Below are positions 7,953 to 13,951 of a stretch of DNA of 13,951 nucleotides, piece after piece. The notes under the pieces are model-generated. The model ran no database searches and was not told the DNA's origin. It saw only the letters and a list, made by a program, of their open reading frames with translations. Both the position numbers and the translations under genes were made by a program. This DNA is from an uncultured Collinsella sp. (lineage in GTDB: Bacteria > Actinomycetota > Coriobacteriia > Coriobacteriales > Coriobacteriaceae): the NCBI GenBank assembly GCA_958447445.1, contig CAUDAE010000042.1:1-13951 (forward strand), written 5' to 3'. Position 1 is the stretch's first letter; the number at the start of each line of letters is the position of its first letter.

Positions 7953-8373
7953 ATGTCCCGGCAGCATAAATACTTCCCCGGTTGGCTCGTCGTGGCCTCC
8001 GTCTTTGTCATCATGGCCACGTGCTACACGATTTTCGTTAACTGCATGAGCCTGTTCCAGCCGCTCATCGTAAGCGACTCTCGGGATCACGCTTGCCCAG
8101 TACAACATCTCCAACGCCATCTCCACCGTGGTGGGCGTCATCGGCTCACTTGTCATTGGCCATGTTGCCGATAAAGTAAACGGCCGCGTTTTGGGCTCCC
8201 CCACCGTTATCGCCACCTCTGCCGTTCTTGCCGGCATGAGCTTTGCCGGTGAGCTATGGCAGGTCTACGTGCTCTTTTCTGTTCGCTCCGTTCTGTCCGT
8301 GGCTGCCCTGGAAGCCGAATGGATGCTCGTACCATCATTCGGTTTCCAAGGCGGCCACGGGCCTACGAAATGA
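7953..8373 (+). pseudogene. MFS transporter remnant, frameshifted and truncated
   Basis: The reading frame begins at ATG 7953 after AAAGGAG (7942-7948). It encodes a typical major facilitator first helix (FPGWLVVASVFVIMATCYTI) and continues to FQPLIVSD. There the frame breaks: the homologous continuation LGITLAQYNISNAISTVVG is in another frame from 8080. Removing one base near T8079 restores the protein. The second frame gives more membrane segments (helices 2 and 3) and ends at a TGA (8371-8373) formed by the first bases of the palindrome at 8371. A second break near 8336 is possible, since SVSK appears in the third frame. Only about 140 codons of a normal 400 or so remain. It is most likely dead. 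It could be a sequencing error at 8079, but that would not explain the missing C-terminal two thirds. Confidence 0.8.
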
Positions 8374-8434
8374 TCCGTTTTCCTCCGTCCCCAACAGATC
8401 ACGTAATCCGAAGGGGACGGAGGAAAACGGATCA
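8371..8434. repeat. Perfect inverted repeat, 22-bp arms (REP/MITE-like)
   Basis: The arm 8371-8392 (starting TGATCCGTTTTCCTCC and ending GTCCCC) and the arm 8413-8434 are exact reverse complements over 22 bp around a 20-nt loop (8393-8412). The right arm begins GGGGACG, as does the core of the repeat at 10-65. It sits exactly where the MFS reading frame ends. No transposase is present, so it would be a non-autonomous element or the scar of one. Confidence 0.8.
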
Positions 8435-8440
8435 CAAACA

Positions 8441-8500
8441 GCGGCGGTGCGTCTGGCCGAACGAGTCCCCATACCCTCGTTCGGTCAGACGCGCCGCCGC
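8441..8500. repeat. 25-bp-arm hairpin upstream of hisS
   Basis: The left arm 8441-8465 and right arm 8476-8500 pair continuously over 25 bp. The only non-Watson-Crick positions are two G-U pairs (T48-G93 and G56-T85 of 8400). The loop is TCCCCATACC (8466-8475). The stem starts only 6 bp after the preceding palindrome. No T-run follows on either strand, so it is at best an atypical terminator. It ends 17 bp before the TATAAT of hisS, so it is probably upstream of the hisS transcript. Confidence 0.75.
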
Positions 8501-8517
8501 GTTGCTGCTTTGTGCCG

Positions 8518-8523
8518 TATAAT
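8518..8523 (+). promoter_or_regulatory. -10 element (TATAAT) of the hisS promoter
   Basis: A perfect TATAAT in the context GTGCCGTATAATG lies about 43 bp before the hisS start codon. No -35 hexamer is found at 15-19 bp; that position falls in the right arm of the 8441-8500 hairpin. The predicted leader is short (about 35 nt), and I see no T-box motif. Confidence 0.5.
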
Positions 8524-8565
8524 GTCCACTACCTATGACGCGATACAAAAGAAAGGTGTTTGCCC

Positions 8566-9879
8566 ATGCAGGCACAGAAGGCGGAGGGAACCCGCGACCT
8601 TATCGGCGCCGAGATGCGCGCTTGGCAAAAGATGCAGCAGATTGCGGCCGGCGTATTCGAGCCGTTTGGCTTTAAGCCTATCGAGACGCCCGCGATCGAG
8701 CAGGTGGACGTCTTTGTCCACGGCATCGGCCAGTCGACCGACGTTGTGCGCAAGGAGATGTTCCGCGTCTTTAGCGGCGCCAACCTGGAGCGCGTCTTTA
8801 CCGAAGGCACCGACACCAAGCTCAAGCCCAAGCAGCGCCTGGCCCTTCGTCCCGAGGGCACGGCCGGTGTGGTGCGCGCCGTCGTGGAGAACAACCTGGT
8901 GCCCCAGGGCTCCACGCCGTTTAAGGCTTACTACGCCGAGGCCATGTTCCGTGGCGAGCGTCCCCAGAAGGGTCGCCTGCGCCAGTTCCATCAGGTGGGC
9001 ATCGAGTGGCTCGGCGCTCCCGATCCGGCTGCCGACGCCGAGTGCATCATCATGCTCATGGAGTTCTACAAGCGCCTGGGCTTCGATCTTTCCAAGCTCC
9101 GTCTGCTCATTAACTCGATGGGCGATGCCCAATGCCGTCCGGCCTATCGCGAGCAGGTCAAGCAGTTTATCCTCGATCACGCCGACGAGATGTGCGACGA
9201 GTGCCGCGAGCGCGCCGAGCTCAATCCGCTGCGCGCCTTCGACTGCAAGAACGACCACTGCCGCGAAATCATGGCCGACGCACCGCTGATGGGCGACAAC
9301 TTGTGCGATGAGTGCCGCGAGCACTACGAGCAGGTCAAGCGCTATTTGGATGCGGCGGGTATCGAGTATGTCGAGGATCCCACCCTGGTGCGTGGCCTTG
9401 ACTACTACACCCGTACCGTCTTTGAGGTCGAGGCTCCCGGCGCCGGCGTCGGCTCCATCGGCGGCGGTGGTCGCTACGACGGCCTGGTCGAGCTCGAGGG
9501 TGGTAAGCCCACGGCAGGCGTCGGCTTTGCCGTCGGTTTTGAGCGCGCCCTGCTGGCCCTGCAGGCCTTTGGCAGCGATTTGGGTGCCGATGAGGCCCCT
9601 TGCGTCTATGTCGCCAATGCCGGCAAGGAACTGCGCCAGATCGTCTTTGCCATTACGCAGGAGCTTCGCGCCGCAGGTATCGTGACCGAGGCCGACTATC
9701 AGGGCCGTTCGCTCAAGGCTCAGTTTAAGCAGGCCGATAAGGTAGGCGCCAAGCTCATCCTGGTCCTGGGCGGCGACGAGCTTGCCGCCGGCAAGGTCAA
9801 GGTGCGCGACATGGAGAGCCATGAAGAGGTCCTTGCCGATCTGGCCAACGTCGTCGAGGCGGTTCGCGAGCGCCTGTAG
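8566..9879 (+). CDS. hisS: Histidyl-tRNA synthetase
   Basis: 437-aa class II aminoacyl-tRNA synthetase that charges tRNA-His with histidine in the cytoplasm. Seen: the N-terminal KAEGTRDLIG and the motif 1 region ending FKPIETPAIEQ. Motif 2 is FRGERPQKGRLRQFHQ (about 128-143). The histidine-binding loop is LVRGLDYYTRTVFE (about 274-287). Motif 3 is split as GGGGRYDGL (about 300) and GVGFAVGFER (about 319-328). The anticodon-binding domain occupies about 340-437. The Cys-rich insertion with NPLRAFDCK is normal for HisRS. The length is typical. ATG 8566 is chosen because AAAGGTG (8552-8558) lies 7 nt upstream; a TTG two codons earlier is the alternative. It appears to be transcribed alone, with hairpins after it. 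Confidence 0.97.
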   Translation: MQAQKAEGTRDLIGAEMRAWQKMQQIAAGVFEPFGFKPIETPAIEQVDVFVHGIGQSTDVVRKEMFRVFSGANLERVFTEGTDTKLKPKQRLALRPEGTAGVVRAVVENNLVPQGSTPFKAYYAEAMFRGERPQKGRLRQFHQVGIEWLGAPDPAADAECIIMLMEFYKRLGFDLSKLRLLINSMGDAQCRPAYREQVKQFILDHADEMCDECRERAELNPLRAFDCKNDHCREIMADAPLMGDNLCDECREHYEQVKRYLDAAGIEYVEDPTLVRGLDYYTRTVFEVEAPGAGVGSIGGGGRYDGLVELEGGKPTAGVGFAVGFERALLALQAFGSDLGADEAPCVYVANAGKELRQIVFAITQELRAAGIVTEADYQGRSLKAQFKQADKVGAKLILVLGGDELAAGKVKVRDMESHEEVLADLANVVEAVRERL

Positions 9880-9915
9880 CGCATCTTTTTGAGCTGCGGA
9901 CCCGCTAACATGTCC

Positions 9916-9930
9916 CGCTCGCGGCGAGCG
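9916..9930 (+). other. Small hairpin after hisS
   Basis: CGCTCGC and GCGAGCG flank a single G, which would fold as a short GC stem with a small loop. It lies 7 bp before the larger terminator-like stem. It could be a processing or stabilising structure. Confidence 0.35.
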
Positions 9931-9936
9931 ATTGTT

Positions 9937-9978
9937 ACGGGGGTGTTTCGCTTTTATGCGGAATGCCCCCGTTTGCGT
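9937..9978 (+). terminator. Terminator-like long hairpin after hisS
   Basis: The left arm 9937-9951 and right arm 9958-9972 pair over 15 bp, with a core of ACGGGGG against CCCCCGT and three G-U pairs. The loop is TTTTAT. The tail TTGCGT is poor in T, so termination may be partial or Rho-assisted. No gene lies between here and ppc. Confidence 0.6.
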
Positions 9979-10085
9979 ATGCCGCCCACCGAGAAATACG
10001 ACCATTTAGGGCAAAACCCTTGCAATGCAGAAAATACTTTTGTGTGGTAAAGCGCAATCAGCGCCGAAAGTTTTTGCCGAGTGCC

Positions 10086-10091
10086 TATAAT
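10086..10091 (+). promoter_or_regulatory. -10 element (TATAAT) of the ppc promoter
   Basis: A perfect TATAAT in the context GTGCCTATAATG lies about 45 bp before the ppc start. No recognisable -35 lies 15-19 bp upstream (GCCGAA at 17). The flanking GTGCC is the same as at the hisS -10 box. Confidence 0.5.
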
Positions 10092-10135
10092 GAATATCGC
10101 ATGTTACGTGCATAGAAGGAGGAATGGGAGGAAAC

Positions 10136-12949
10136 GTGGCTGAGAACCTAAGCAACCAGTCTGTACCCGAAGCCGCGGCGCGCGTCGCTGCCGTGGTCAA
10201 CCGCCTCGTTAACCGAATCGGCTCGAATGCCGAGTCCAGGGAGCGTCTCGCCGAGATCGAGATCCCCGAGGAGCTGCGCGATAATCTGGCGCTGTTCCTG
10301 CGCCTGGAGCGTCGTGTGCTTAGCGAGTATGATCCCGAGATTGCGGACCTGTTCGACAAGATCCTGTCGGCCGAGATTGTGGTCAATGTCGGCAACCCCG
10401 GTACCCGCGCTGCCGACGAGGCCGTCGACGAGCAGGGCGTGCCCACCGCCGACGAGCCCACCGCCGTGGCATTTCGTGAGGTCGTCGATCTGATCGACAG
10501 CCTGCCGCTCGATAAGCAGCAGGTCATTGTCCGCGCCTTTACGAGTTTCTTCCATCTGGCAAACCTGTCGGAGGAGAACTACCGTGTGGCGCAGCTGCGC
10601 GAGCGCGAGGCCGGTGCGTCGACCGATACCGAGGTCGATCCCGCCAACGAGCTCACCGTCGCCTATCACCAGCTGGTGAATGAGCTGGGCGTCGAGGGCG
10701 CCAACGAGCTGCTCGGCAAGCTCGAGTTCCACCCCGTCTTTACCGCGCATCCCACCGAGGCCCGTCGTAAGGCCGTCGAGGGCAAGATTCGCCGTATCTC
10801 TAACCTGCTGGAGGAGCGTCCGCGTCTGGGCGGCTCCGACCTGGTGGAGAACGAGCGCCATATGCTGCAGGAGATCGACGCCCTGGTGCGTACGAGCCCC
10901 ATCGCGCTCAAGAAGCCCACGCCGGTCGAGGAAGCCGATACCATCATCGACATCTTCGATAACACGCTGTTCGACGTCATCCCCGTCATCTATCGTCGCT
11001 TTGACGACTGGGTGCTGGGCGACAAGGCCGGTACCGTGCCGCCGCTGTGCCCGGCGTTCTTCCATCCCGGCAGCTGGATCGGTTCCGACCGCGACGGTAA
11101 CCCCAACGTCACCGCCAAGGTGAGCCGCGAGGTCGCCGCCAAGTACTTCACTCACATGGTGCTCAAACTCGAGGACAAGTGCCGCCACATTGGCCGCAAC
11201 CTCACGCTCGAGGCCACCTACAGCAAGCCGTCTGCCGAGCTCATCAACCTGTGGAACCATCAGGTCGAGATGAGCCCTCGGTACACGGCCCGCGCCGAGC
11301 TGATCTCCGAGCACGAGCCGCATCGCGCCGTCATGCTTGTCATGGCCGACCGTCTGAACGCCACCGCGCGCCGTATCACCGACACCATGTACCACAGCGC
11401 CGATGAGTTCCTGGAGGACCTGCGCGTCGTCCAGCGCTCGCTGGCCGCCTGCGGTGCCGTCCGTGCTGCCTACGGCCCGGTCCAGACCATCATCTGGCAG
11501 GTCGAGTCCTTCGGCTTCCATATGGTCGAGATGGAGTTCCGTCAGCACTCCGTGGTGCACGCCCGCGCCCTCAAGGATATCCACGAGAACGGTATCCATG
11601 GCGACCTGCAGCCCATGACGCGCGAGGTCATCGATACCTTCCGCGCTATCGGCTCCATCCAAAAGCGCTACGGCAAGAAGATGGCGCACCGCTATATCAT
11701 CTCGTTCACCAAGAGCGCCCAGCATGTGGCCGACGTCTTTGAGCTTGCCCACCTGTCCTTTGCACACGAGGAGGATGTCCCCGAGCTCGACGTGATCCCG
11801 CTGTTCGAGCAGCTCGAGGACCTCGAGGGCTGCGTTGACGTGCTCGACCAGATGCTCACGCTGCCCGTGGTGCAAAAGCGCCTTGCCCAGACCAACCGCC
11901 GCATGGAGGTCATGCTGGGCTATTCCGACTCCTCCAAGGATGCCGGTCCCACCACGGCCATGCTCGCGCTGCACTCCGCGCAGGAGCGCATCGCCAAGTG
12001 GGCAGAGAAGAACGATATCGACCTGGTGCTCATGCACGGTCGCGGCGGTGCCGTGGGCCGTGGCGGCGGCCCGGCCAACAAAGCCGTGCTGGCGCAGCCC
12101 AAGGGTTCGGTTAATTGCTTCTTTAAGCTCACCGAGCAGGGCGAGGTCATCTTTGCCCGTTACGGCAACCGCACGCTGGCTCAGCGCCATGTTGAGTCCG
12201 TTGCCGCCGCAACGCTTTTGCAGTCGGCCCCGAGTGTCGAGAAGACCAACACCGAGACCACGCAGAAGTTCTGGGATATGGCCGAGAAGCTCAACGCCGT
12301 AAGCCACGAGCGCTATCTGGACCTGCTGAACACCGAGGACTTTACACCGTGGTTCTCGACCGTGACGCCGCTGACCGAGGTCGGTCTGCTGCCGATCGGC
12401 TCGCGTCCCGCCAAGCGCGGCTTGGGCGCCAAGTCGCTCGACGACCTGCGTACCATTCCGTGGATCTTCAGCTGGAGCCAGGCGCGCATTAACCTGGCCG
12501 CTTGGTACGGCCTGGGCACCGCCTGCGAGCAGCTGGGCGACCTTGAGCAGCTTAAGGCTGCCTACCGGGAGTGGCCGTTCTTCCGCACGTTCATCGACAA
12601 CATCGAGATGTCGATCGCCAAGACCGACCAGCGCATCGCCAAGATGTACCTGCACCTGGGCGATCGCCAGGATCTGTCCGAGAAGGTCTTCACTGAGATG
12701 CAGCTCACGCGTAAGTGGGTCCTTGCCATCGTCGGTGACGAATGGCCGCTGCAGCGCCGCCGCGTGCTCGGCTGCGCTGTCCGTGTGCGTAACCCCTATG
12801 TCGACGCTCTGTCCATCGCTCAGGTCCGCGCTCTTCGCGAGGTGCGTATGAACCAGGACGAGATGGCCGAGGAGAAGAAGGCCGAGTGCATGAGCCTGAT
12901 TCTTTCGACTGTGACCGGCGTCTCGGCAGGTTTGCAGAACACGGGGTAA
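10136..12949 (+). CDS. ppc: Phosphoenolpyruvate carboxylase
   Basis: 937-aa PEPC that converts phosphoenolpyruvate and bicarbonate to oxaloacetate, replenishing the C4 pool. Seen: TAHPTEARR with the catalytic His about 205, and GSDRDGNPNVT (about 316). MEFRQHS follows in place of the more common LDIRQ. GYSDSSKDAG is at about 595, HGRGGAVGRGGGP at about 634, then EQGEVI and IGSRPAKR. The protein ends in the canonical QNTG carboxyl terminus that reaches the active site. All catalytic motifs are intact and the length is normal. The start is ambiguous. GTG 10136 has GGAGGA just upstream and AAGGAGG (10116-10122) farther up; ATG 10124 in frame is only 1 nt from AAGGAGG, so I prefer the GTG. It has its own TATAAT promoter and is followed by palindromic DNA rather than an operon partner. 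Confidence 0.97.
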   Translation: MAENLSNQSVPEAAARVAAVVNRLVNRIGSNAESRERLAEIEIPEELRDNLALFLRLERRVLSEYDPEIADLFDKILSAEIVVNVGNPGTRAADEAVDEQGVPTADEPTAVAFREVVDLIDSLPLDKQQVIVRAFTSFFHLANLSEENYRVAQLREREAGASTDTEVDPANELTVAYHQLVNELGVEGANELLGKLEFHPVFTAHPTEARRKAVEGKIRRISNLLEERPRLGGSDLVENERHMLQEIDALVRTSPIALKKPTPVEEADTIIDIFDNTLFDVIPVIYRRFDDWVLGDKAGTVPPLCPAFFHPGSWIGSDRDGNPNVTAKVSREVAAKYFTHMVLKLEDKCRHIGRNLTLEATYSKPSAELINLWNHQVEMSPRYTARAELISEHEPHRAVMLVMADRLNATARRITDTMYHSADEFLEDLRVVQRSLAACGAVRAAYGPVQTIIWQVESFGFHMVEMEFRQHSVVHARALKDIHENGIHGDLQPMTREVIDTFRAIGSIQKRYGKKMAHRYIISFTKSAQHVADVFELAHLSFAHEEDVPELDVIPLFEQLEDLEGCVDVLDQMLTLPVVQKRLAQTNRRMEVMLGYSDSSKDAGPTTAMLALHSAQERIAKWAEKNDIDLVLMHGRGGAVGRGGGPANKAVLAQPKGSVNCFFKLTEQGEVIFARYGNRTLAQRHVESVAAATLLQSAPSVEKTNTETTQKFWDMAEKLNAVSHERYLDLLNTEDFTPWFSTVTPLTEVGLLPIGSRPAKRGLGAKSLDDLRTIPWIFSWSQARINLAAWYGLGTACEQLGDLEQLKAAYREWPFFRTFIDNIEMSIAKTDQRIAKMYLHLGDRQDLSEKVFTEMQLTRKWVLAIVGDEWPLQRRRVLGCAVRVRNPYVDALSIAQVRALREVRMNQDEMAEEKKAECMSLILSTVTGVSAGLQNTG

Positions 12950-12972
12950 TCGATAGCCCTGTGACTCTCACC

Positions 12973-13099
12973 GGGACCCGTCGGGTTTCCCTCTGAATGC
13001 GTCCTCGCACTTGAAGCCCCCTTATCCTGCTCCTTCGGAGCTGCGGATAAGGGGGCTTCGTGCTGCGGAGTGCATTCAGAGGGAAACCCATCGGGTCCC
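12973..13099. repeat. 127-bp nested palindrome downstream of ppc
   Basis: The outer arms 12973-13000 and 13072-13099 are reverse complements over 28 bp with two mismatches. The inner arms 13013-13027 and 13045-13059 match perfectly over 15 bp (GAAGCCCCCTTATCC). The tip GCTCC-TTC-GGAGC (13029-13041) pairs again. The whole folds as one long hairpin. It starts 23 bp after the ppc stop and could stop transcription or protect the 3' end. Its length and mismatched outer arms look more like a mobile palindromic repeat; that is inference. Confidence 0.8.
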
Positions 13100-13279
13100 T
13101 TCGTCCTCGGTCTTCAGGGATTGGGCTGAAGGGATTAAAGTGCGCTTCGCGCCCAATGCGGAGTGCGGCGAGGGCTTCTTGCGTCCTGTGGAGTGTGCCT
13201 AAAAGTAAACCTATGGCGGGCCCTGCGATGTCCGACCTTTGGCGGATCAGCCGCTGGGTGAGGGTGGTGCTTGGGGCGA
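13100..13279. other. Intergenic stretch without a supportable gene
   Basis: This holds small hairpins such as CTTCAG/CTGAAG (13113-13132) and GCGC-TTC-GCGC. Short open frames exist on both strands but show no domain, no convincing ribosome site and low-complexity Arg/Pro/His content. It may be part of the same repeat as 12973-13099. Confidence 0.4.
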
Positions 13280-13366
13280 CGTGCAAAAAACGGAGTTTTC
13301 AGCAGCCAAAGATTGATGCATAAGGCCATAGCCGGCTTTCGCTACCTTTGTTGATGCTTTTGCACG
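13280..13366. repeat. Inverted-repeat-bounded element, 9-bp ends
   Basis: CGTGCAAAA (13280-13288) and TTTTGCACG (13358-13366) are perfect reverse complements bounding 87 bp. Inside are CAAAG/CTTTG as a second pairing step, two copies of TTGATGC (13313-13319 and 13351-13357) and GGCCATAGCC. I half-recognise the translated sequence of this stretch as a recurring intergenic unit in Collinsella genomes, but I cannot verify that here. Confidence 0.5.
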
Positions 13367-13464
13367 ACAATTGGGCCTTGGCGATGCCCGTATATGGCTG
13401 GTTTCTCGCCGCATGCTATCCAGATGGGACGAGTCATGAGGACTATCTACCTTTTGAAAGACTT

Positions 13465-13493
13465 TTGACACCAAAATCTTATCCCGCGATACT
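13465..13493 (+). promoter_or_regulatory. Sigma-70-like promoter upstream of larA
   Basis: TTGACA (13465-13470) is a perfect -35. After exactly 17 nt comes GATACT (13488-13493), which matches TATAAT at 4 of 6 positions. Transcription would start near 13500, leaving about 330 nt before the larA start. It is the best-formed promoter in the window. Confidence 0.6.
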
Positions 13494-13827
13494 GAATACT
13501 CGCAAAAATGCACGCTCCGGAGGGTACTACCCTGGTACGGTTTGAAATCCATGCACCATTTTATGCAATTAATTAACGAATTTATGCAAAATGGCTTACG
13601 TGCGTACATCTCGGGGTAGATGTTTGCCTCGGCGCTGCGTAAGTCATCCTGTCTATTGTGTCTTTTACAGGCTGTTGCGGTCCCGTTTGGGATCGCGGCC
13701 GTTTTGTTATGGGGCAAATATGAACGTTGTGTTAATGAGTCGGTGGACGGTGGAGTTTTTCGGTGAGCGGCGTATCCTTCCAACGGTTTATCTAGTGTGT
13801 CAGTTGAAAGGAAGAGGGCGCTCGTCA
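13494..13827 (+). promoter_or_regulatory. Long leader of larA with dyads and hairpins
   Basis: In order: the palindromes CTCCGGAG (13515-13522) and AGGGTACTACCCT (13521-13533); two direct TTATGCAA copies (13561 and 13582) in an AT-rich patch; the hairpin ACATCT-CGGGGT-AGATGT (13606-13623); CCTGT/ACAGG; the terminator-like hairpin at 13670-13705; and finally the larA ribosome site. One frame stays open from 13573 into larA, but its translation (rich in Cys and Arg) does not look like protein. A regulatory leader or a small RNA ending near 13705 are both possible. Confidence 0.45.
13670..13705 (+). terminator. Terminator-like hairpin in the larA leader
   Basis: GCGGTCCC (13677-13684) pairs with GGGATCGC (13689-13696) over 8 bp with one G-U pair and a GTTT loop. 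An outer GGC/GCC (13670-13672 with 13698-13700) adds three pairs. GTTTTG follows. It lies between the promoter at 13465-13493 and larA, so it would act as an attenuator or as the end of a short transcript. Confidence 0.55.
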
Positions 13828-13951
13828 TTGTTTGAATGTGAACTGCCGTTTGACCACAAGACGTTGCATCTGGAGCTCGAGGATAAGAACTTCGCGGGTG
13901 TGATGGAAGGTCATCAAAACGAGTTTAAGACCACGAAATCGCAGGAAGAAC
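13828..13951 (+). CDS. larA: LarA-family nickel-dependent lactate racemase, 5' part only
   Basis: The first 41 codons of a gene that runs off the window. The translation has LPFDHKTLHLELEDKNFAGV. It lines up with the N terminus of Lactobacillus plantarum LarA as I recall it (LPYDKRTITAQIDDENYAG). LarA interconverts D- and L-lactate using a pincer nickel cofactor; related family members act on other 2-hydroxy acids, so the substrate is not certain. The catalytic residues lie beyond the window. I chose the TTG at 13828 because AAAGGAAGAGGG (13807-13818) lies upstream at good spacing and this start gives the expected number of residues before LP. In-frame alternatives are GTG 13795, ATG 13720 and ATG 13591, which would add sequence without family resemblance. 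The accessory larB/C/E genes are not in view. Confidence 0.7.
   Translation, partial: MFECELPFDHKTLHLELEDKNFAGVMEGHQNEFKTTKSQEE

Noticed and set aside
8501..8565. T-box riboswitch upstream of hisS
   Set aside because: No TGGNACCGCG-type motif or suitable leader length between the TATAAT and the start codon.
8243..9289. 348-codon + strand frame overlapping the MFS remnant and hisS
   Set aside because: It runs through both palindromes and then out of frame in hisS. Ser/Arg/Pro-rich composition is typical of a shifted frame.
8533..10005. 490-codon open frame antisense to hisS
   Set aside because: Shadow frame; the sense strand encodes an intact HisRS.
10148..12655. 835-codon open frame antisense to ppc
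   Set aside because: It is the shadow of a high-GC gene with strong codon bias. The sense frame has every PEPC motif, while the antisense has no domain or ribosome site.
12705..13286. 193-codon - strand frame downstream of ppc
   Set aside because: Half lies antisense to ppc and half inside the palindrome. The similar + strand peptide is explained by the inverted repeat.
13348..13545. 65-codon + strand frame
   Set aside because: It starts inside the repeat, contains the candidate promoter, and has no recognisable protein features.
13247..13828. 193-codon - strand frame opposite the larA leader
   Set aside because: It has no domain, no convincing ribosome site and uneven composition, and it crosses the repeat at 13280-13366. 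It could be called hypothetical by software, but I cannot support it.
1..13951. tRNA, rRNA, CRISPR array, transposase or prophage genes
   Set aside because: I saw no cloverleaf or rRNA-like sequence, no regularly spaced repeats, and no recognisable transposase or phage protein in the gaps.

Overview
The window reads as a chromosomal segment of a high-GC Gram-positive bacterium, most likely a gut Coriobacteriia member close to Collinsella. This taxonomic call is inference. It rests on protein style (tandem YhgE/Pip proteins, actinobacterial-looking PEPC and HisRS), strong AGGAGG-type ribosome binding sites, and GC-rich genes separated by short palindromic repeats. No 16S or other marker RNA is present. 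Every gene I can support lies on the + strand.

Layout. 1-266: intergenic, with a 20-bp-arm inverted repeat and a leader hairpin. 267-5231: two directly abutting genes for large YhgE/Pip-type membrane proteins (ABC-2 permease-like), closed by a terminator at about 5328-5361. 5432-6415: EamA/DMT-type transporter with its own terminator. 6532-7830: M20 peptidase-family amidohydrolase. 7831-7952: structured leader or terminator region. 7953-8373: MFS transporter pseudogene, frameshifted and truncated. 8371-8500: two large palindromes almost back to back. 8566-9879: hisS (histidyl-tRNA synthetase). 9880-10135: tandem hairpins and a TATAAT promoter element. 10136-12949: ppc (phosphoenolpyruvate carboxylase). 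12950-13827: long intergenic region with a 127-bp nested palindrome, a second inverted-repeat element, a good sigma-70-like promoter and a hairpin-rich leader. 13828 to the end: the first 41 codons of a nickel-dependent lactate racemase family (LarA-like) gene.

How the genes work together. Apart from the Pip pair, which looks co-transcribed and translationally coupled, the genes appear to be independent single-gene units separated by terminators or palindromes. PEPC (anaplerotic oxaloacetate) and LarA (D/L-lactate interconversion) both bear on fermentative carbon flow, but nothing in the sequence links their regulation. I see no complete novel multi-gene system. The most unusual content is intergenic: at least four distinct palindromic elements (10-65, 8371-8434, 8441-8500, 12973-13099) and a candidate attenuated leader or small RNA in front of larA.
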